Below, piece by piece: positions 8,082 to 17,487 of a stretch of DNA of 64,000 nt (positions within the stretch are counted from its first letter, which is position 1; the number at the start of each line of letters is the position of its first letter). Origin of the DNA: Burkholderia sp. WP9 (GTDB lineage: Bacteria > Pseudomonadota > Gammaproteobacteria > Burkholderiales > Burkholderiaceae). The notes under the pieces are model-generated. The model worked only from the letters and a program-made list of their open reading frames with translations. It did no database searches and was not told the origin of the DNA. Location of the stretch: the NCBI RefSeq assembly GCF_900104795.1, contig NZ_FNTG01000001.1, forward strand, positions 806,001-870,000. Direction: 5' to 3'. Position numbers and translations under genes: made by a program.

Positions 8082-8487
8082 GAGACTGGATCCTTGTGCC
8101 GGGGCAGCACGGCTGCTGGCCGGTAAATGAGCGCTAACCTGCGCTAATTGGGCGCCCTCTGCGAGGCGCGGAAACAGCACGGAACGCCCGCCCGGTACAG
8201 GACCGGTGCGCATTCCGCCGACGGAGACGAATTGGATAAGAACGAGGCGCTCATGCAAAGCTGGACGGCAAAGCTGGGCGCGAATATTCGTATTTTACCT
8301 GAGTCCGGGCGCCGCGGCAGAGTCCGCGGGCTGTGCAGGGCATTTGCGCGTGTTTATGCGGCCTGGTCCGGTATTCGCACGCGCGTTTGTGCGTGCGGTT
8401 GCGTGTGCGCGTACATGCACATGTGCGTGAGCATTCGCGCGCAATTCTGACCGGTTGCGGCGTTGGCGCTACCATACGCGTCTTTAG
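8082..8487. other. Divergent suhB/trmJ intergenic region
   Basis: No gene is visible in these 406 bases. It must carry promoters for both divergent genes, though none matches consensus well by eye. Positions 8376-8430 are a run of alternating purine/pyrimidine dinucleotides (GC, GT, CA), a sequence type prone to Z-DNA. Confidence 0.5.
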
Positions 8488-9339
8488 TTGCCGAATTTCA
8501 TCGTGGACCACACCCACCATTCCTCCGATCCCGCCGTCGCCGAGTTGCGCGGCGGCTTCACCTCGACCCGCTTCATTCTTGTCGAGCCGAGCCATCCGGG
8601 CAACGTCGGCGCCGCGGCGCGGGCGCTGAAAACCATGGGTTTCTCGCGGCTCGTGCTGGTGTCGCCACGCGTGCCGCAGGTGCAAACCGATCCGGAGGCG
8701 ATCGCCATGGCGAGCGGCGCCGACGACGTACTGGCCTCCGCGCACGTCGTGCCGACGCTCGCCGATGCGCTGAGCGGCGTGCATTGGTCGATCGCGCTGA
8801 CCGCGCGGCTGCGCGAATACGGACCGCCGCAGTGGACCCCGCGTGCCGCGGCGGGCGTGGCGCGCGAGCAGGCGGCGCACGGTGAAATCGCGCTGGTGTT
8901 CGGCAACGAGCGAACGGGTTTGTCGAACGAGGATGTCGAGCGGTGCAGCGCACTTGCGCATATTCCGGCCAATCCGGCCTACAGTTCGCTCAATCTCGCG
9001 CAGGCCGTGCAGGTGCTGGCGTATGAGTTGCGCACCATGTATCTCTCGACCGACAGTGCAACGACCACGGCGCACGCCGCGCCTCCAGCGGCAGCGGGGC
9101 AGGGCGAGCCGGCCGGCGCACGCGCCGCGAGCGATGAAATCGAAAGCATGTTCTCGCATCTGGAAAGCGCGCTGGTCGCGCTCGACTTTCTCGATCCGGC
9201 CAACCCGAAGAAGCTGATGTCGCGTTTGCGCCGCCTGTTCGCGCGCTCCGGTCTCGAGCGTGAGGAAGTGAATATCGTGCGCGGCATCGCCAAACACATT
9301 CTGCTGAAGACTGGTCCCAAGGACGGCGACGCCTCCTGA
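8488..9339 (+). CDS. trmJ: tRNA (cytidine/uridine-32-2'-O)-methyltransferase TrmJ
   Basis: A 283-residue SPOUT-class methyltransferase that methylates the ribose of nucleotide 32 in the tRNA anticodon loop. Motif 1 is near the start (FILVEPSHPGNVGAAARALK, about 29-48). The knot is formed by LVFGNERTGLSNEDV and IPANPAYSSLNLAQAVQVLA (about 135-177). A helical C-terminal extension ends with LRRLFARSGLEREEVNIVRG, typical of TrmJ. The chosen start is TTG 8488; GTG 8503 (VDHTHH) is an alternative, and neither has a clear Shine-Dalgarno. A strong hairpin follows the stop. Confidence 0.9.
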   Translation: MPNFIVDHTHHSSDPAVAELRGGFTSTRFILVEPSHPGNVGAAARALKTMGFSRLVLVSPRVPQVQTDPEAIAMASGADDVLASAHVVPTLADALSGVHWSIALTARLREYGPPQWTPRAAAGVAREQAAHGEIALVFGNERTGLSNEDVERCSALAHIPANPAYSSLNLAQAVQVLAYELRTMYLSTDSATTTAHAAPPAAAGQGEPAGARAASDEIESMFSHLESALVALDFLDPANPKKLMSRLRRLFARSGLEREEVNIVRGIAKHILLKTGPKDGDAS

Positions 9340-9350
9340 GCGTTTCCGCC

Positions 9351-9389
9351 GCCCACGCTGCCCGCGACGACCCCGCGGGCAGCGTGGGC
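9351..9389 (+). terminator. Hairpin downstream of trmJ
   Basis: A perfect 16-bp inverted repeat (9351-9366 with 9374-9389, 7-base loop) starts 12 bp after the trmJ stop. The following sequence has only a short T-containing tail (TTCC), so it is a weak intrinsic terminator or a 3'-end stabiliser. Confidence 0.55.
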
Positions 9390-9527
9390 TTCCGGCGCAT
9401 TTCGCGCAATCGCCCTACAATCCCCGAAACGTTCTAAGCAAAGCTGCCGTCGTGCTAAGCGGCAAGCCACGCCGTCATGCGTGCCAGGTCATGCGTGCGC
9501 CCTTTCTCCCACAACACAGTCCCTGCC

Positions 9528-10379
9528 ATGTTCACGAGACTTCGCGAAGACATCGCCACGATCCGCGAGCGCGACCCCGCTGCCCGCAGCGCCTGGGAAG
9601 TGCTCACGTGTTATCCGGGTCTGCACGCGCTCGTGCTGCACCGGCTCGCGCATGCATGCTGGCGCGCAAGGCGCCGCTGGCTCGCGCGGTTTGTCTCGCA
9701 GATGGCGCGCTTCATGACCGGCATCGAAATCCATCCGGGCGCGACGCTCGGGCGGCGCGTGTTCATCGATCACGGCATGGGTGTGGTGATCGGCGAGACC
9801 GCGCAGATTGGCGACGACTGCACGATCTACCAGGGCGTGACGCTCGGTGGCACGTCGCTCACGCGCGGGGCGAAACGGCATCCCACGCTCGAGCGCGGCG
9901 TGATCGTGGGCGCGGGGGCGAAGGTGCTCGGCAGTTTCACGATCGGCGCGGACGCGAAGATCGGCTCGAATGCCGTGGTGACCAAGCCCGTGCCGGCGCG
10001 TGGCACGGCGGTGGGCAATCCGGCGCGGATCATCGTGCCGGCGGCGGCTGTGGCAGCGGAAGAGGCTTCCGTGGCTGCGAATTCCGGTGCCGGCGGCGCC
10101 GCGCGCGATGCAAAACGCTCTGCGGCATCTGCGGTAACCAGCGGCTTTTGCGCGTACGGCATCACGCCGAATGCGGACGATCCCGTCTCGCTGGCAATTC
10201 ATGGCCTGATCGATCACGCCGCCACGCAGGCAAAACGCATCGACGAAATCGTCGACGCGCTGGAGCGGCTGGGTACGAGTCTCGAAGGTCTGCAAGGCGC
10301 GGATGCGGCGTTGCTCGATCTGCGGCGTTTGTCGGCCGCGATCGCAGGCAAGGTGGATGGGGCGGTGGCGGAGCGTTGA
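9528..10379 (+). CDS. cysE: Serine O-acetyltransferase
   Basis: Makes O-acetylserine from serine and acetyl-CoA, the first step of cysteine synthesis. The protein (283 aa from ATG 9528) begins [18 protein letters not shown], has a short helical domain, then a left-handed beta-helix of hexapeptide repeats from [11 protein letters not shown] through [10 protein letters not shown] to [16 protein letters not shown]. The catalytic His is in [13 protein letters not shown], with IYQGVTLGG following. This is the short, EpsC-like form. The C-terminal 110 residues are an Ala-rich extension ending in a helical segment and are less conserved in type. An upstream in-frame start at 9477 looks unlikely. The (GAAGCC)n array starts 12 bp after the stop. 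Confidence 0.9.
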   Translation: MFTRLREDIATIRERDPAARSAWEVLTCYPGLHALVLHRLAHACWRARRRWLARFVSQMARFMTGIEIHPGATLGRRVFIDHGMGVVIGETAQIGDDCTIYQGVTLGGTSLTRGAKRHPTLERGVIVGAGAKVLGSFTIGADAKIGSNAVVTKPVPARGTAVGNPARIIVPAAAVAAEEASVAANSGAGGAARDAKRSAASAVTSGFCAYGITPNADDPVSLAIHGLIDHAATQAKRIDEIVDALERLGTSLEGLQGADAALLDLRRLSAAIAGKVDGAVAER

Positions 10380-10390
10380 GGTATTTTGCG

Positions 10391-10533
10391 GAAGCCGAAG
10401 CCGAAGCCGAAGCCGAAGCCGAAGCCGAAGCCGAAGCCGAAGCCGAAGCCGAAGCCGAAGCCGAAGCCGAAGCCGAAGCCGAAGCCGAAGCCGAAGCCGA
10501 AGCCGAAGCCGAAGCCGAAGCCGAAGCCGAAGC
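10391..10533. repeat. (GAAGCC)n hexanucleotide tandem repeat, about 23.8 uninterrupted copies
   Basis: 143 bases of perfect GAAGCC repetition with no visible variant unit, lying between the convergent genes cysE and lpxH. Because the unit is a multiple of three, all six frames are open and give artificial Ala-Glu, Ser-Arg, Lys-Pro or Leu-Arg style repeats; none is a believable gene. Perfect arrays of this length usually vary in copy number between isolates. Confidence 0.97.
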
Positions 10534-10668
10534 AGATCGCGCGCAGTCAGCGTCGGCGCTGACACTTTTGCGCGGCACGAGGAAAGGCTAGCCCACCAAC
10601 GCCGCACACGGCGCGAAGACCTTGACGAGGCCCGGCGGCAGCGCTGTCATCCAACGCTAACGCCGCAT

Positions 10669-11466
10669 TCAACCCAACGGCAGCGCCCGTATTCCCTCTG
10701 CATCGATACGCAGATATCCGCCACGGCGCTCGCCGTGGTCGAGATCCCAATCCGGCAGAACCCAGCGCGTGCCGTCCGGCTCGCGATGCCGCGCCGGCCG
10801 GTGCGTGTGCCCATGAATGATGGTCGCTGTCTTCGACGACTTGAACAACGCGGCCACGGCCGCCGCCGTCACGTCATACTTCGGCGAAACCGGTCGCGAG
10901 CGGCCTTCGTCGCTTTTCGAGCGCATGTTCTCGGCGAGCTTCTGGCGCCAGCGCAACGGCCACGCGAGAAACAGCATCTGCGCGAAACGGCTGCGCGCAA
11001 AACTTCGAAACGTCTGATAGCCGCGGTCCGCCGTGCACAAGCCATCGCCGTGAGCGAGCGCGATACGCGTGCCGAAGGCCGTGATCACGAACGGATCGGG
11101 CAGCCAGATCGCGCCTGCCGCTTTCATGAAGCGCTTGCCCAGCAGAAAATCGCGGTTGCCATGCATGATGTAAAGCGCAATGCCGCGCTCGGACAAGGTG
11201 TGCAGCAGCGCGGCCATGCGTGCGACGAACGGCTCCACGAGCATGTCGTCGCCGATCCAGTACTCGAACAGATCGCCCAGAATGAAAACCGAATCGGCCT
11301 GCTCGGCCGTGACGCGGATGAAATGCTCGAACGCGGCGACCGTATGCGGGATCGCCTCGCTCAAGTGAATATCGGAGAGGAAAAAAAACGGGCGTGCGGC
11401 GTGCGGGCGTTTGCCCTCGCCAGGCACGCCCGCGGCGACGCTTCGCAGCGGCGTTTCTTGCAGCAT
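10669..11466 (-). CDS. lpxH: UDP-2,3-diacylglucosamine diphosphatase
   Basis: Cleaves UDP-2,3-diacylglucosamine to lipid X in lipid A synthesis, as a Mn-dependent metallophosphoesterase at the inner membrane. All five motifs are visible in order: FFLSDIHLSE, ILGDLFEYWIGDD, MHGNRDFLLG, ALAHGDGL and IIHGHTHRPA. The 265-residue length is normal, with a 25-residue basic leader before the first motif. The ATG at 11464-11466 is used. Next upstream is the cyclophilin gene ppiB (ends 11514) on the same strand with a 47-bp gap, so co-transcription is likely. Confidence 0.92.
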   Translation of the reverse strand: MLQETPLRSVAAGVPGEGKRPHAARPFFFLSDIHLSEAIPHTVAAFEHFIRVTAEQADSVFILGDLFEYWIGDDMLVEPFVARMAALLHTLSERGIALYIMHGNRDFLLGKRFMKAAGAIWLPDPFVITAFGTRIALAHGDGLCTADRGYQTFRSFARSRFAQMLFLAWPLRWRQKLAENMRSKSDEGRSRPVSPKYDVTAAAVAALFKSSKTATIIHGHTHRPARHREPDGTRWVLPDWDLDHGERRGGYLRIDAEGIRALPLG

Positions 11467-11513
11467 TGAAGGTGCCTGATATCAGTTCGAACGGGTCGAC
11501 CTTTAGCTCGCGC

Positions 11514-12008
11514 TTAGTCGACGATCACGGCCTTTTCGATCACCACGTCGTCCGCCGGCACGTCCTGATGGAAGCCCTTCGAACCCGTCTTGACCTTCTT
11601 GATCTTCTCGACGATGTCCATGCCTTCGACCACCTTGCCGAACACGGCGTAGCCCCAGCCCTGCGGCGTCGGCGACGAGTGGTTCAGGAAGTCGTTGTCG
11701 TTTACGTTGATGAAGAATTGCGCCGTGGCCGAATGCGGGTCGTTCGTACGCGCCATGGCGATCGAGCCGTTCACATTCTTCAGGCCGTTGTTCGCTTCGT
11801 TGGTGATCGGCTCGGCCGTCGGCTTCTGCTTCATGCCGGGTTCGAAGCCGCCGCCCTGGATCATGAAGCCGTCGATTACGCGGTGAAACACCGTGTTGTC
11901 GTAGTGGCCGGCTTTCACGTAGTTGAGGAAGTTTTCAACCGACTTCGGCGCCTTTTCAGCGTCCAGTTCGAGTTTGATGACGCCGTGGTTCGTATGCAGT
12001 TCAACCAT
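11514..12008 (-). CDS. ppiB: Cytoplasmic peptidyl-prolyl cis-trans isomerase B (cyclophilin)
   Basis: A 164-residue cyclophilin without a signal peptide, catalysing proline isomerisation during folding. Active-site segments are [15 protein letters not shown] (about 40-54) and [20 protein letters not shown] (about 85-104), plus [18 protein letters not shown]. It starts [16 protein letters not shown] and sits between lpxH and the exported cyclophilin gene, all on the minus strand. Confidence 0.93.
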   Translation of the reverse strand: MVELHTNHGVIKLELDAEKAPKSVENFLNYVKAGHYDNTVFHRVIDGFMIQGGGFEPGMKQKPTAEPITNEANNGLKNVNGSIAMARTNDPHSATAQFFINVNDNDFLNHSSPTPQGWGYAVFGKVVEGMDIVEKIKKVKTGSKGFHQDVPADDVVIEKAVIVD

Positions 12009-12148
12009 GATGGAATCCTTTGATGAACGGGGTGGGTAAAAGGCGCGGCGAGTCGTCGTGAATTGACGCCGGGCCGCGCCGGGGCGTGGATTGAGCGCTG
12101 ACGCTTTTTTTCGGGCGCGCTATGTGTCGCGCGCCTCGTTTGCTGCAA

Positions 12149-12730
12149 TTACTTGCCGACCACCGTTGCCGACTCGATCACGATCGGCTTTTGCGGCACG
12201 TCGCCCATCGGGCCGCGCGAGGTGGTGGGGGTGCTTTCGATCTTCTTCACGACGTCCATGCCGCTCGTGACCTTGCCGAATACCGCATAGCCGTTGCCGT
12301 CCGGATTCGGATAGTCGAGGCCGGCATTGTCCACCGTGTTGATGAAGAACTGCGCGGTGGCCGAGTTCGGATCGCTGGTGCGCGCCATGGCGAGCGTGCC
12401 GGTCGTGTTCTTCAGACCGTTACGGCTTTCGAGCGGAATCGGCGCGCGCGTCGGTTTCTCCGCGAAGCTCTGCGTGTAACCGCCGCCCTGAATCATGAAG
12501 CCGCGAATCACGCGATGGAAAATCGTGCCGCTGTACTGGCCGGCCTTCACGTAGTCGAGGAAGTTGGCGACCGTCTTGGGCGCTTTCTCAGGATACAACT
12601 CGACGCGGATGTCGCCTTCCGATGTCTTGAAGAGGACGGACGGATGCGCGGCTTGCGAACCGGACTGGGCAAAGGCGGGGGCGTTTGCGATCAGGGCGGC
12701 GCTGCCGAGCGCCAACATCAACCATTTCAT
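12149..12730 (-). CDS. ppiA: Periplasmic peptidyl-prolyl cis-trans isomerase A (cyclophilin)
   Basis: A 193-residue cyclophilin with a Sec signal peptide (MKWLMLALGSAALIANAPAF, cleavage likely after AFA-Q). Active-site blocks are [15 protein letters not shown] and [17 protein letters not shown], then [18 protein letters not shown]. It is the periplasmic partner of ppiB; the two are similar enough along their length to suggest an old tandem duplication. The upstream TPR-protein gene lies on the same strand 68 bp away. Confidence 0.92.
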   Translation of the reverse strand: MKWLMLALGSAALIANAPAFAQSGSQAAHPSVLFKTSEGDIRVELYPEKAPKTVANFLDYVKAGQYSGTIFHRVIRGFMIQGGGYTQSFAEKPTRAPIPLESRNGLKNTTGTLAMARTSDPNSATAQFFINTVDNAGLDYPNPDGNGYAVFGKVTSGMDVVKKIESTPTTSRGPMGDVPQKPIVIESATVVGK

Positions 12731-12798
12731 GAAGATCCTCAGGGTTGGAAAAACGTGTTGCGCGTAAACCTGACTGCGCGTAACTGCGCGTCGCGGTG

Positions 12799-13617
12799 CT
12801 ATTTCGACGGCGCCATGTAAGGCGGCATGGCGAGCGAGCCGTTCGCGCCACCGTACTGGAAGCTCGGCGTCTGCGTCATGTTCGACGTGGCGCGGGCGGT
12901 GTAGTCGTCTTCCGCGCTGGCGGCTTGCCTCGCCGAAGATTGCGGTTTGGCCGCGGTCGGCGAGATGACTTTCTGGATGTCCGCGAGGCGCTGCGTAGTC
13001 GTGGGGCTCACCTTGCCCAGGCTCTGAGCGCGGCGATAGGCTTCGTTGGCCATGCGCAGATACAGGTCGCCGAGATTTTCGTATGCAAGGCTGTAGCCCG
13101 GATTGACCTTGGTTGCCGTTTCGAGCGCGGCGCGCGCTTCGGCATAACGGCCTTGCTTCGCATAGAGCGCGGCAAGGTTGTTATACGGTTCGGGCAACTC
13201 GGGGTAGGTCTGCGTGAGTTCGGTGAACGCGGTGATCGCTTCGTCGTCGCGGCCCAGGTGGGCGAGCACCGTGCCGCGCTTGAATTTCGCTTGAGCGTCG
13301 CGCGGATTCGAGGCGATGCGCGCGTCGAGCTGCGGCAATGAGGCCGCCCACTTTTTCTGCGCGATCGACGCGTCGATTTCCGGCGTGTTGTCGCGCACGG
13401 CCGGGCCTTGCGGCAGCGTGGCGGTTTTCTGCGCAAACGCGGCCGCAGCCGGTACGGCTGCGAGCGCGACCGCGACGGCCGCGCGCAACGTGAGGGCGCG
13501 CGTGGCGTTGAGAGCGACGCCGCGGATCACGCCGTGCGTCATGCCACGCACGACACCGCCGAAGGCCGTCGCGGCGAGGGTCGCAGCGCTGCGCGCGCGG
13601 CCGCTTGAAGGTTTCAT
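12799..13617 (-). CDS. TPR-repeat protein with N-terminal export signal
   Basis: 272 residues from ATG 13615-13617 (MKPSSGRARS). A long basic leader is followed by a hydrophobic stretch ending AAVPAAAAFAQ, consistent with a Sec signal. At least three tetratricopeptide repeats follow (IASNPRDAQAKFKRGTVLAH, LPEPYNNLAALYAKQGRYAE, YSLAYENLGDLYLRMANEAY). The C-terminal 70 residues are low-complexity. TPR proteins act as protein-binding scaffolds; no specific partner is evident. The open frame reaches further upstream to 13836 but overlaps the cysS promoter region, so the ATG is preferred. Confidence 0.8.
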   Translation of the reverse strand: MKPSSGRARSAATLAATAFGGVVRGMTHGVIRGVALNATRALTLRAAVAVALAAVPAAAAFAQKTATLPQGPAVRDNTPEIDASIAQKKWAASLPQLDARIASNPRDAQAKFKRGTVLAHLGRDDEAITAFTELTQTYPELPEPYNNLAALYAKQGRYAEARAALETATKVNPGYSLAYENLGDLYLRMANEAYRRAQSLGKVSPTTTQRLADIQKVISPTAAKPQSSARQAASAEDDYTARATSNMTQTPSFQYGGANGSLAMPPYMAPSK

Positions 13618-13641
13618 AGGCTCAGGTCTGGATGTTATACT
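13613..13641 (+). promoter_or_regulatory. Probable sigma-70 promoter of cysS
   Basis: TATACT (13636-13641) with a 17-base spacer to TTCATA (13613-13618), about 200 bp upstream of the cysS start. The -10 is good, the -35 weak. It overlaps the start codon of the divergent TPR gene. Confidence 0.45.
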
Positions 13642-13848
13642 CCGACCCATTCTAACAAAAGGTCTGCGCGTTCCGTCGAACCGCAAACTGTCTTTTCGCC
13701 ACTCGTGGTCGTCTCCGCCTTGATCGCAGCCTGACCGCCGCACCCGTTGCACCGGTTTTGCTGTACGCGACGCTCCCGCCGTCTGTTCGCTGGGCGCGGC
13801 GCGCTTGAAACACATTGCGGATTTCTTTCGGCCCACGCACCGTTCTCT

Positions 13849-15246
13849 ATGGAATCACTGCGCATCTACAACACGCTCGCGCGTGACAAGCAAACCTTCG
13901 TGCCGCTGCAAGACGGTGTCGTGCGGATGTACGTCTGCGGGATGACCGTGTACGACTATTGTCACGTCGGTCATGCGCGGGTGATGGTCGTGTTCGACAT
14001 CGTGCAGCGCTGGTTGCGCACGCTCGGCTACGACGTGACCTACGTGCGCAACATCACGGATATCGACGACAAGATCATCCGGCGCGCAGTGGAGAACGGC
14101 GAAACGATCAAATCGCTGACCGACCGCTTCATCAAGGCACTGCATGAAGACGCGGACGCGCTCGGCATCCAGCGCCCCGACGTCGAGCCGCGCGCGACCG
14201 ATTTCATTCCGCAGATGCTCGGCATGATCGAGCGCCTCGAAGCAAACGGCTACGCCTACCAGGCGAGCGACGGCGACGTGAATTACGCGGTACGCAAGTT
14301 CGCGAACTACGGCAAGCTTTCGGGCAAGTCGCTCGAAGATCTGCGCGCGGGCGAACGCGTCGCGGCGAACGACGCGAAGCAGGACCCACTCGACTTCGTG
14401 CTGTGGAAGCAGGCCAAACCGGAAGAGCCCGCCGACACCGGCTGGGATTCGAAGTACGGGCGTGGCCGTCCGGGCTGGCATATCGAATGCTCGGCCATGG
14501 GCTGCACGTTGCTCGGCGACCATTTCGACATTCACGGCGGCGGGCAGGACCTGCAGTTTCCGCACCACGAAAACGAGATTGCGCAAAGTGAAGCCGCTAC
14601 CGGTCAAACCTTCGTCAATTTCTGGATGCACAACGGCTACGTGCAGATCGACAATGAGAAGATGTCGAAGTCGTTGAACAACTTCTTTACGATTCGCGAA
14701 GTATTGGCGCAGTACGATGCCGAGGTCGTGCGGTTTTTCATCGCGCGCGCGCATTACCGCTCGCCGCTGAATTACAGCGACGTGCATATCGACGACGCGC
14801 GCAACGCCCTCACGCGTTTGTACACCGCGCTGAAAGACGTCACGCCTGATGGCGCGGAACTCGACTGGAACGAAGCGTATGCGCAGCGTTTCCAGGCAGC
14901 AATGAACGACGACTTCAACACGCCGGTTGCCGTATCGGTGTTGTTCGAGTTGGCAACTGAAGTGAACCGCACGCGCGATCCTGCGCTGGCCCGTCAATTG
15001 CGCTCGCTTGGCGCTGTGATCGGACTGCTCGGCCGCGAGCCGCGCGCCTTCCTGCAGCAGGCAGCGGGGGCAGCCGCCGCTGGCGCGCTCGAGGCCGACG
15101 CGATCGAAGCGAAGATTGCCGCGCGCACGGCCGCCAAGCAGGCGAAGGACTTTGCGGCAGCAGACCGGATCCGGTCCGAATTGCTCGAGGCCGGCGTTGC
15201 ACTTGAAGACAAACCCGGTGGGTTGACTGAGTGGCGGCGCGTGTGA
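13849..15246 (+). CDS. cysS: Cysteinyl-tRNA synthetase
   Basis: Class I synthetase (465 aa from ATG 13849, [15 protein letters not shown]) that charges tRNA-Cys. The HIGH-like motif is CHVGHAR (about 37-43), the zinc-binding site includes VCGMT and HIECSAMGC with the later [10 protein letters not shown], and KMSKS is in [12 protein letters not shown]. Length is normal. The frame extends upstream to 13747, but the conserved MESLRIYNT start and the -10 at 13636 favour 13849. It is followed 47 bp later by the DNA glycosylase gene. Confidence 0.95.
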   Translation: MESLRIYNTLARDKQTFVPLQDGVVRMYVCGMTVYDYCHVGHARVMVVFDIVQRWLRTLGYDVTYVRNITDIDDKIIRRAVENGETIKSLTDRFIKALHEDADALGIQRPDVEPRATDFIPQMLGMIERLEANGYAYQASDGDVNYAVRKFANYGKLSGKSLEDLRAGERVAANDAKQDPLDFVLWKQAKPEEPADTGWDSKYGRGRPGWHIECSAMGCTLLGDHFDIHGGGQDLQFPHHENEIAQSEAATGQTFVNFWMHNGYVQIDNEKMSKSLNNFFTIREVLAQYDAEVVRFFIARAHYRSPLNYSDVHIDDARNALTRLYTALKDVTPDGAELDWNEAYAQRFQAAMNDDFNTPVAVSVLFELATEVNRTRDPALARQLRSLGAVIGLLGREPRAFLQQAAGAAAAGALEADAIEAKIAARTAAKQAKDFAAADRIRSELLEAGVALEDKPGGLTEWRRV

Positions 15247-15293
15247 GCGCACCTCGACCGTCCCTTTGATCGACTCGCCAGGCAGGAGGCAGG

Positions 15294-16343
15294 ATGGCAA
15301 CGGCCACGAAGACGCCGGCTAAACGAGCCGCGTCTCAAACAAACGCGGCAGCCGCGGGAAAGTCGACACGCACGTCGGCTCGCGCGAGCAGCAGCGTGGT
15401 AAAGAAAGCATCGTCGAAAGCCGCCGGGGTGGTGGCCAAGACCGCAGCGGGCGCAGCGAAAAAGACCGCGGTCAAACGCGCGCTCAACGGTGCGTCGGCG
15501 CATGCGCCTGTTGTGAAGCGCGCGAAGGCGACGCGTACGAAGGGTAATGGCGCCTTGCCGGCTGAACTGGCCGGCGACGTGCAGGAGCTCGCGCGCGTGA
15601 CGGCCGAAGGCCACGAAGGCGAAGTCGTGCGCAAGACGCGCGCGTCCACCGCCGCGGGCGGCGAAGCGTCGAGCGCGAACGAAGCCGCGGCGCCGGTGCA
15701 GATCGGCGGGCTCACGCCTGAAGTCACGCGGCCCGCGTATTGGGACAAGGCGTGTGCCGACCTCGTCAAGCGCGATCGCATTCTGAAGAAACTGATTCCG
15801 AAGTTCGGTCCGGTGCATCTGCTGAGCCGCGGGGATCCGTTCGTCACGCTCGCGCGCTCGGTGGTCGGGCAGCAGATTTCGGTGGCGTCCGCGCAAGCGG
15901 TCTGGGCGAAAGTCGAGGCCGCCTGTCCGAAGCTCGTGCCGCAGCAGTTCATCAAGCTCGGTCTGGAAAAACTGACCGCGTGCGGGCTGTCCAAACGCAA
16001 GGCCGAATACGTGCTCGATCTCGCGCAGCATTTCGTTTCGGGTGCGCTGCACGTCGGCAAATGGACGTCGATGGAAGATGAGGCGGTGATCGCCGAGCTC
16101 ACGCAGATTCGCGGCATCGGCCGCTGGACCGCGGAGATGTTCCTGATCTTCAATCTGTCGCGTCCGGACGTATTGCCGCTCGACGACCTCGGCCTGATCC
16201 GCGCGATCAGCGTCAATTATTTCAGCGGCGAACCCGTCACGCGAAGCGAAGCGCGCGAGGTCGCCGCCAACTGGGAGCCGTGGCGTACCGTCGCCACCTG
16301 GTATATGTGGCGTAGTCTTGACCCATTGCCGGTCGACTACTGA
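15294..16343 (+). CDS. DNA-3-methyladenine glycosylase (AlkA-like, HhH-GPD) with histone-H1-like N-terminal tail
   Basis: 349 residues. About 16-125 is a Lys/Ala/Ser/Thr-rich, low-complexity tail (TPAKRAASQTN, KKASSKAAGVVAK, AAKKTAVKRA) resembling histone H1 C-terminal tails or bacterial H1-like proteins. The catalytic part starts near TPEVTRPAYWDKA. Key motifs are VGQQIS (about 193), the helix-hairpin-helix LTQIRGIGRWTAEMFLI (about 266-282) and the catalytic Asp in VLPLDDLGLIRA (about 291). It excises alkylated bases, starting base-excision repair. GAGGCAGG precedes the ATG. The tail probably gives non-specific DNA binding (inference). Confidence 0.88.
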   Translation: MATATKTPAKRAASQTNAAAAGKSTRTSARASSSVVKKASSKAAGVVAKTAAGAAKKTAVKRALNGASAHAPVVKRAKATRTKGNGALPAELAGDVQELARVTAEGHEGEVVRKTRASTAAGGEASSANEAAAPVQIGGLTPEVTRPAYWDKACADLVKRDRILKKLIPKFGPVHLLSRGDPFVTLARSVVGQQISVASAQAVWAKVEAACPKLVPQQFIKLGLEKLTACGLSKRKAEYVLDLAQHFVSGALHVGKWTSMEDEAVIAELTQIRGIGRWTAEMFLIFNLSRPDVLPLDDLGLIRAISVNYFSGEPVTRSEAREVAANWEPWRTVATWYMWRSLDPLPVDY

Positions 16344-16404
16344 AGAACAAGAAACGGGATCAGATCAAAAACTATCGATTGTTAAAGATTGATAGTTGCG
16401 AGAT

Positions 16405-16434
16405 GGTTTTGACATCGGCGAGCGCGGTTAGAAT
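16405..16434 (+). promoter_or_regulatory. Possible promoter of accA
   Basis: TAGAAT (16429-16434) is preceded by TGGTTT at 18 bases or TTGACA (16409-16414) at only 14 bases. It sits 34 bp upstream of the accA ATG. Just upstream, AACTATC and GATAGTT arms (about 16368-16398) form an imperfect inverted repeat. Confidence 0.35.
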
Positions 16435-16467
16435 ACGCGCTGCCGGTAAGTCCAAGGATTACAACCA

Positions 16468-17439
16468 ATGAAGACCACCTTTCTGGATTTCGAACAGCCG
16501 ATCGCTGAACTCGAAGCGAAGATCGAAGAATTGCGCTTCGTGCAGGACGATTCGGCCGTCGACATTTCGGAAGAGATCGAGCGGCTGTCCAAGAAGAGTC
16601 AACAGCTCACCAAAGATCTGTACGCGAACCTCACGCCGTGGCAGGTTTCGCAAATCGCCCGTCATCCGCAACGCCCGTACACGTTCGACTACGTGAACGA
16701 GCTGTTCACGGATTTCCACGAACTGCACGGCGACCGCAACTATGCGGACGACCTGTCGATTGTCGGCGGCCTCGCGCGTTTCAATGGCCAGGCCTGTATG
16801 GTGATCGGCCATCAGAAGGGTCGCGACACGAAGGAGCGCGCGCTGCGCAACTTCGGCATGCCGCGTCCGGAAGGCTATCGTAAGGCCGAACGTCTGATGC
16901 GTCTCGCCGAAAAATTCGGCTTGCCGATTTTCACGTTCATCGACACGCCGGGCGCCTATCCGGGCATCGGCGCGGAAGAGCGTGGTCAATCGGAAGCGAT
17001 CGGCCGCAATCTGTACGTCATGGCGGAACTGAAAACGCCGCTGATTGCGACGATTATCGGTGAAGGCGGATCGGGCGGCGCGCTGGCGATTGCTGTGGGC
17101 GACAGCGTGCTGATGCTGCAATTCTCGACCTATTCGGTGATTTCGCCGGAAGGCTGCGCATCCATTCTGTGGAAGAGCGCCGCGAAAGCGCCGGAAGCCG
17201 CGGAAGCGCTCGGGTTGACCGCGCATCGGCTGAAGGCGCTCGGCCTGATCGACAAGATCGTCAACGAGCCGCTCGGCGGCGCGCATCGCGATCCGAAGGG
17301 CATGGCCGCCATGCTGCGCCGTGCGCTTGCCGATTCGCTGCGCCAGTTCCAGGGCATGAGCATCAACGACCTGCGTCAACGCCGTTTTGAACGGCTGATG
17401 TCGTACGGCAAGTTCAAGGAAACGACGCCGGGTGCCTAA
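16468..17439 (+). CDS. accA: Acetyl-CoA carboxylase carboxyltransferase subunit alpha
   Basis: With AccD forms the carboxyltransferase that makes malonyl-CoA, the committed step of fatty-acid synthesis. The 323-residue protein shows the N-terminal helix ([18 protein letters not shown]), then crotonase-fold blocks: [40 protein letters not shown] and [17 protein letters not shown]. Length and ends are normal. AAGGATTACAACCA precedes the ATG. tilS starts 49 bp downstream on the same strand. Confidence 0.96.
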   Translation: MKTTFLDFEQPIAELEAKIEELRFVQDDSAVDISEEIERLSKKSQQLTKDLYANLTPWQVSQIARHPQRPYTFDYVNELFTDFHELHGDRNYADDLSIVGGLARFNGQACMVIGHQKGRDTKERALRNFGMPRPEGYRKAERLMRLAEKFGLPIFTFIDTPGAYPGIGAEERGQSEAIGRNLYVMAELKTPLIATIIGEGGSGGALAIAVGDSVLMLQFSTYSVISPEGCASILWKSAAKAPEAAEALGLTAHRLKALGLIDKIVNEPLGGAHRDPKGMAAMLRRALADSLRQFQGMSINDLRQRRFERLMSYGKFKETTPGA

Positions 17440-17487
17440 GCCCGCGCGCGTTCTCTTTCGTCCTTCAGCGCTTCACGCGCTAGCGAC

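Noticed and set aside
9452..11469. Long frames through the GAAGCC array giving Ala-Glu, Arg-Ser or Leu-Arg repeats
   Set aside because: A hexanucleotide repeat is open in all frames; sequences on either side belong to cysE and lpxH in their own frames.
13618..13836. Upstream extension of the TPR protein to 13836
   Set aside because: The added residues are Arg/Thr-rich, precede a second start-like signal peptide and overlap the cysS promoter and leader.
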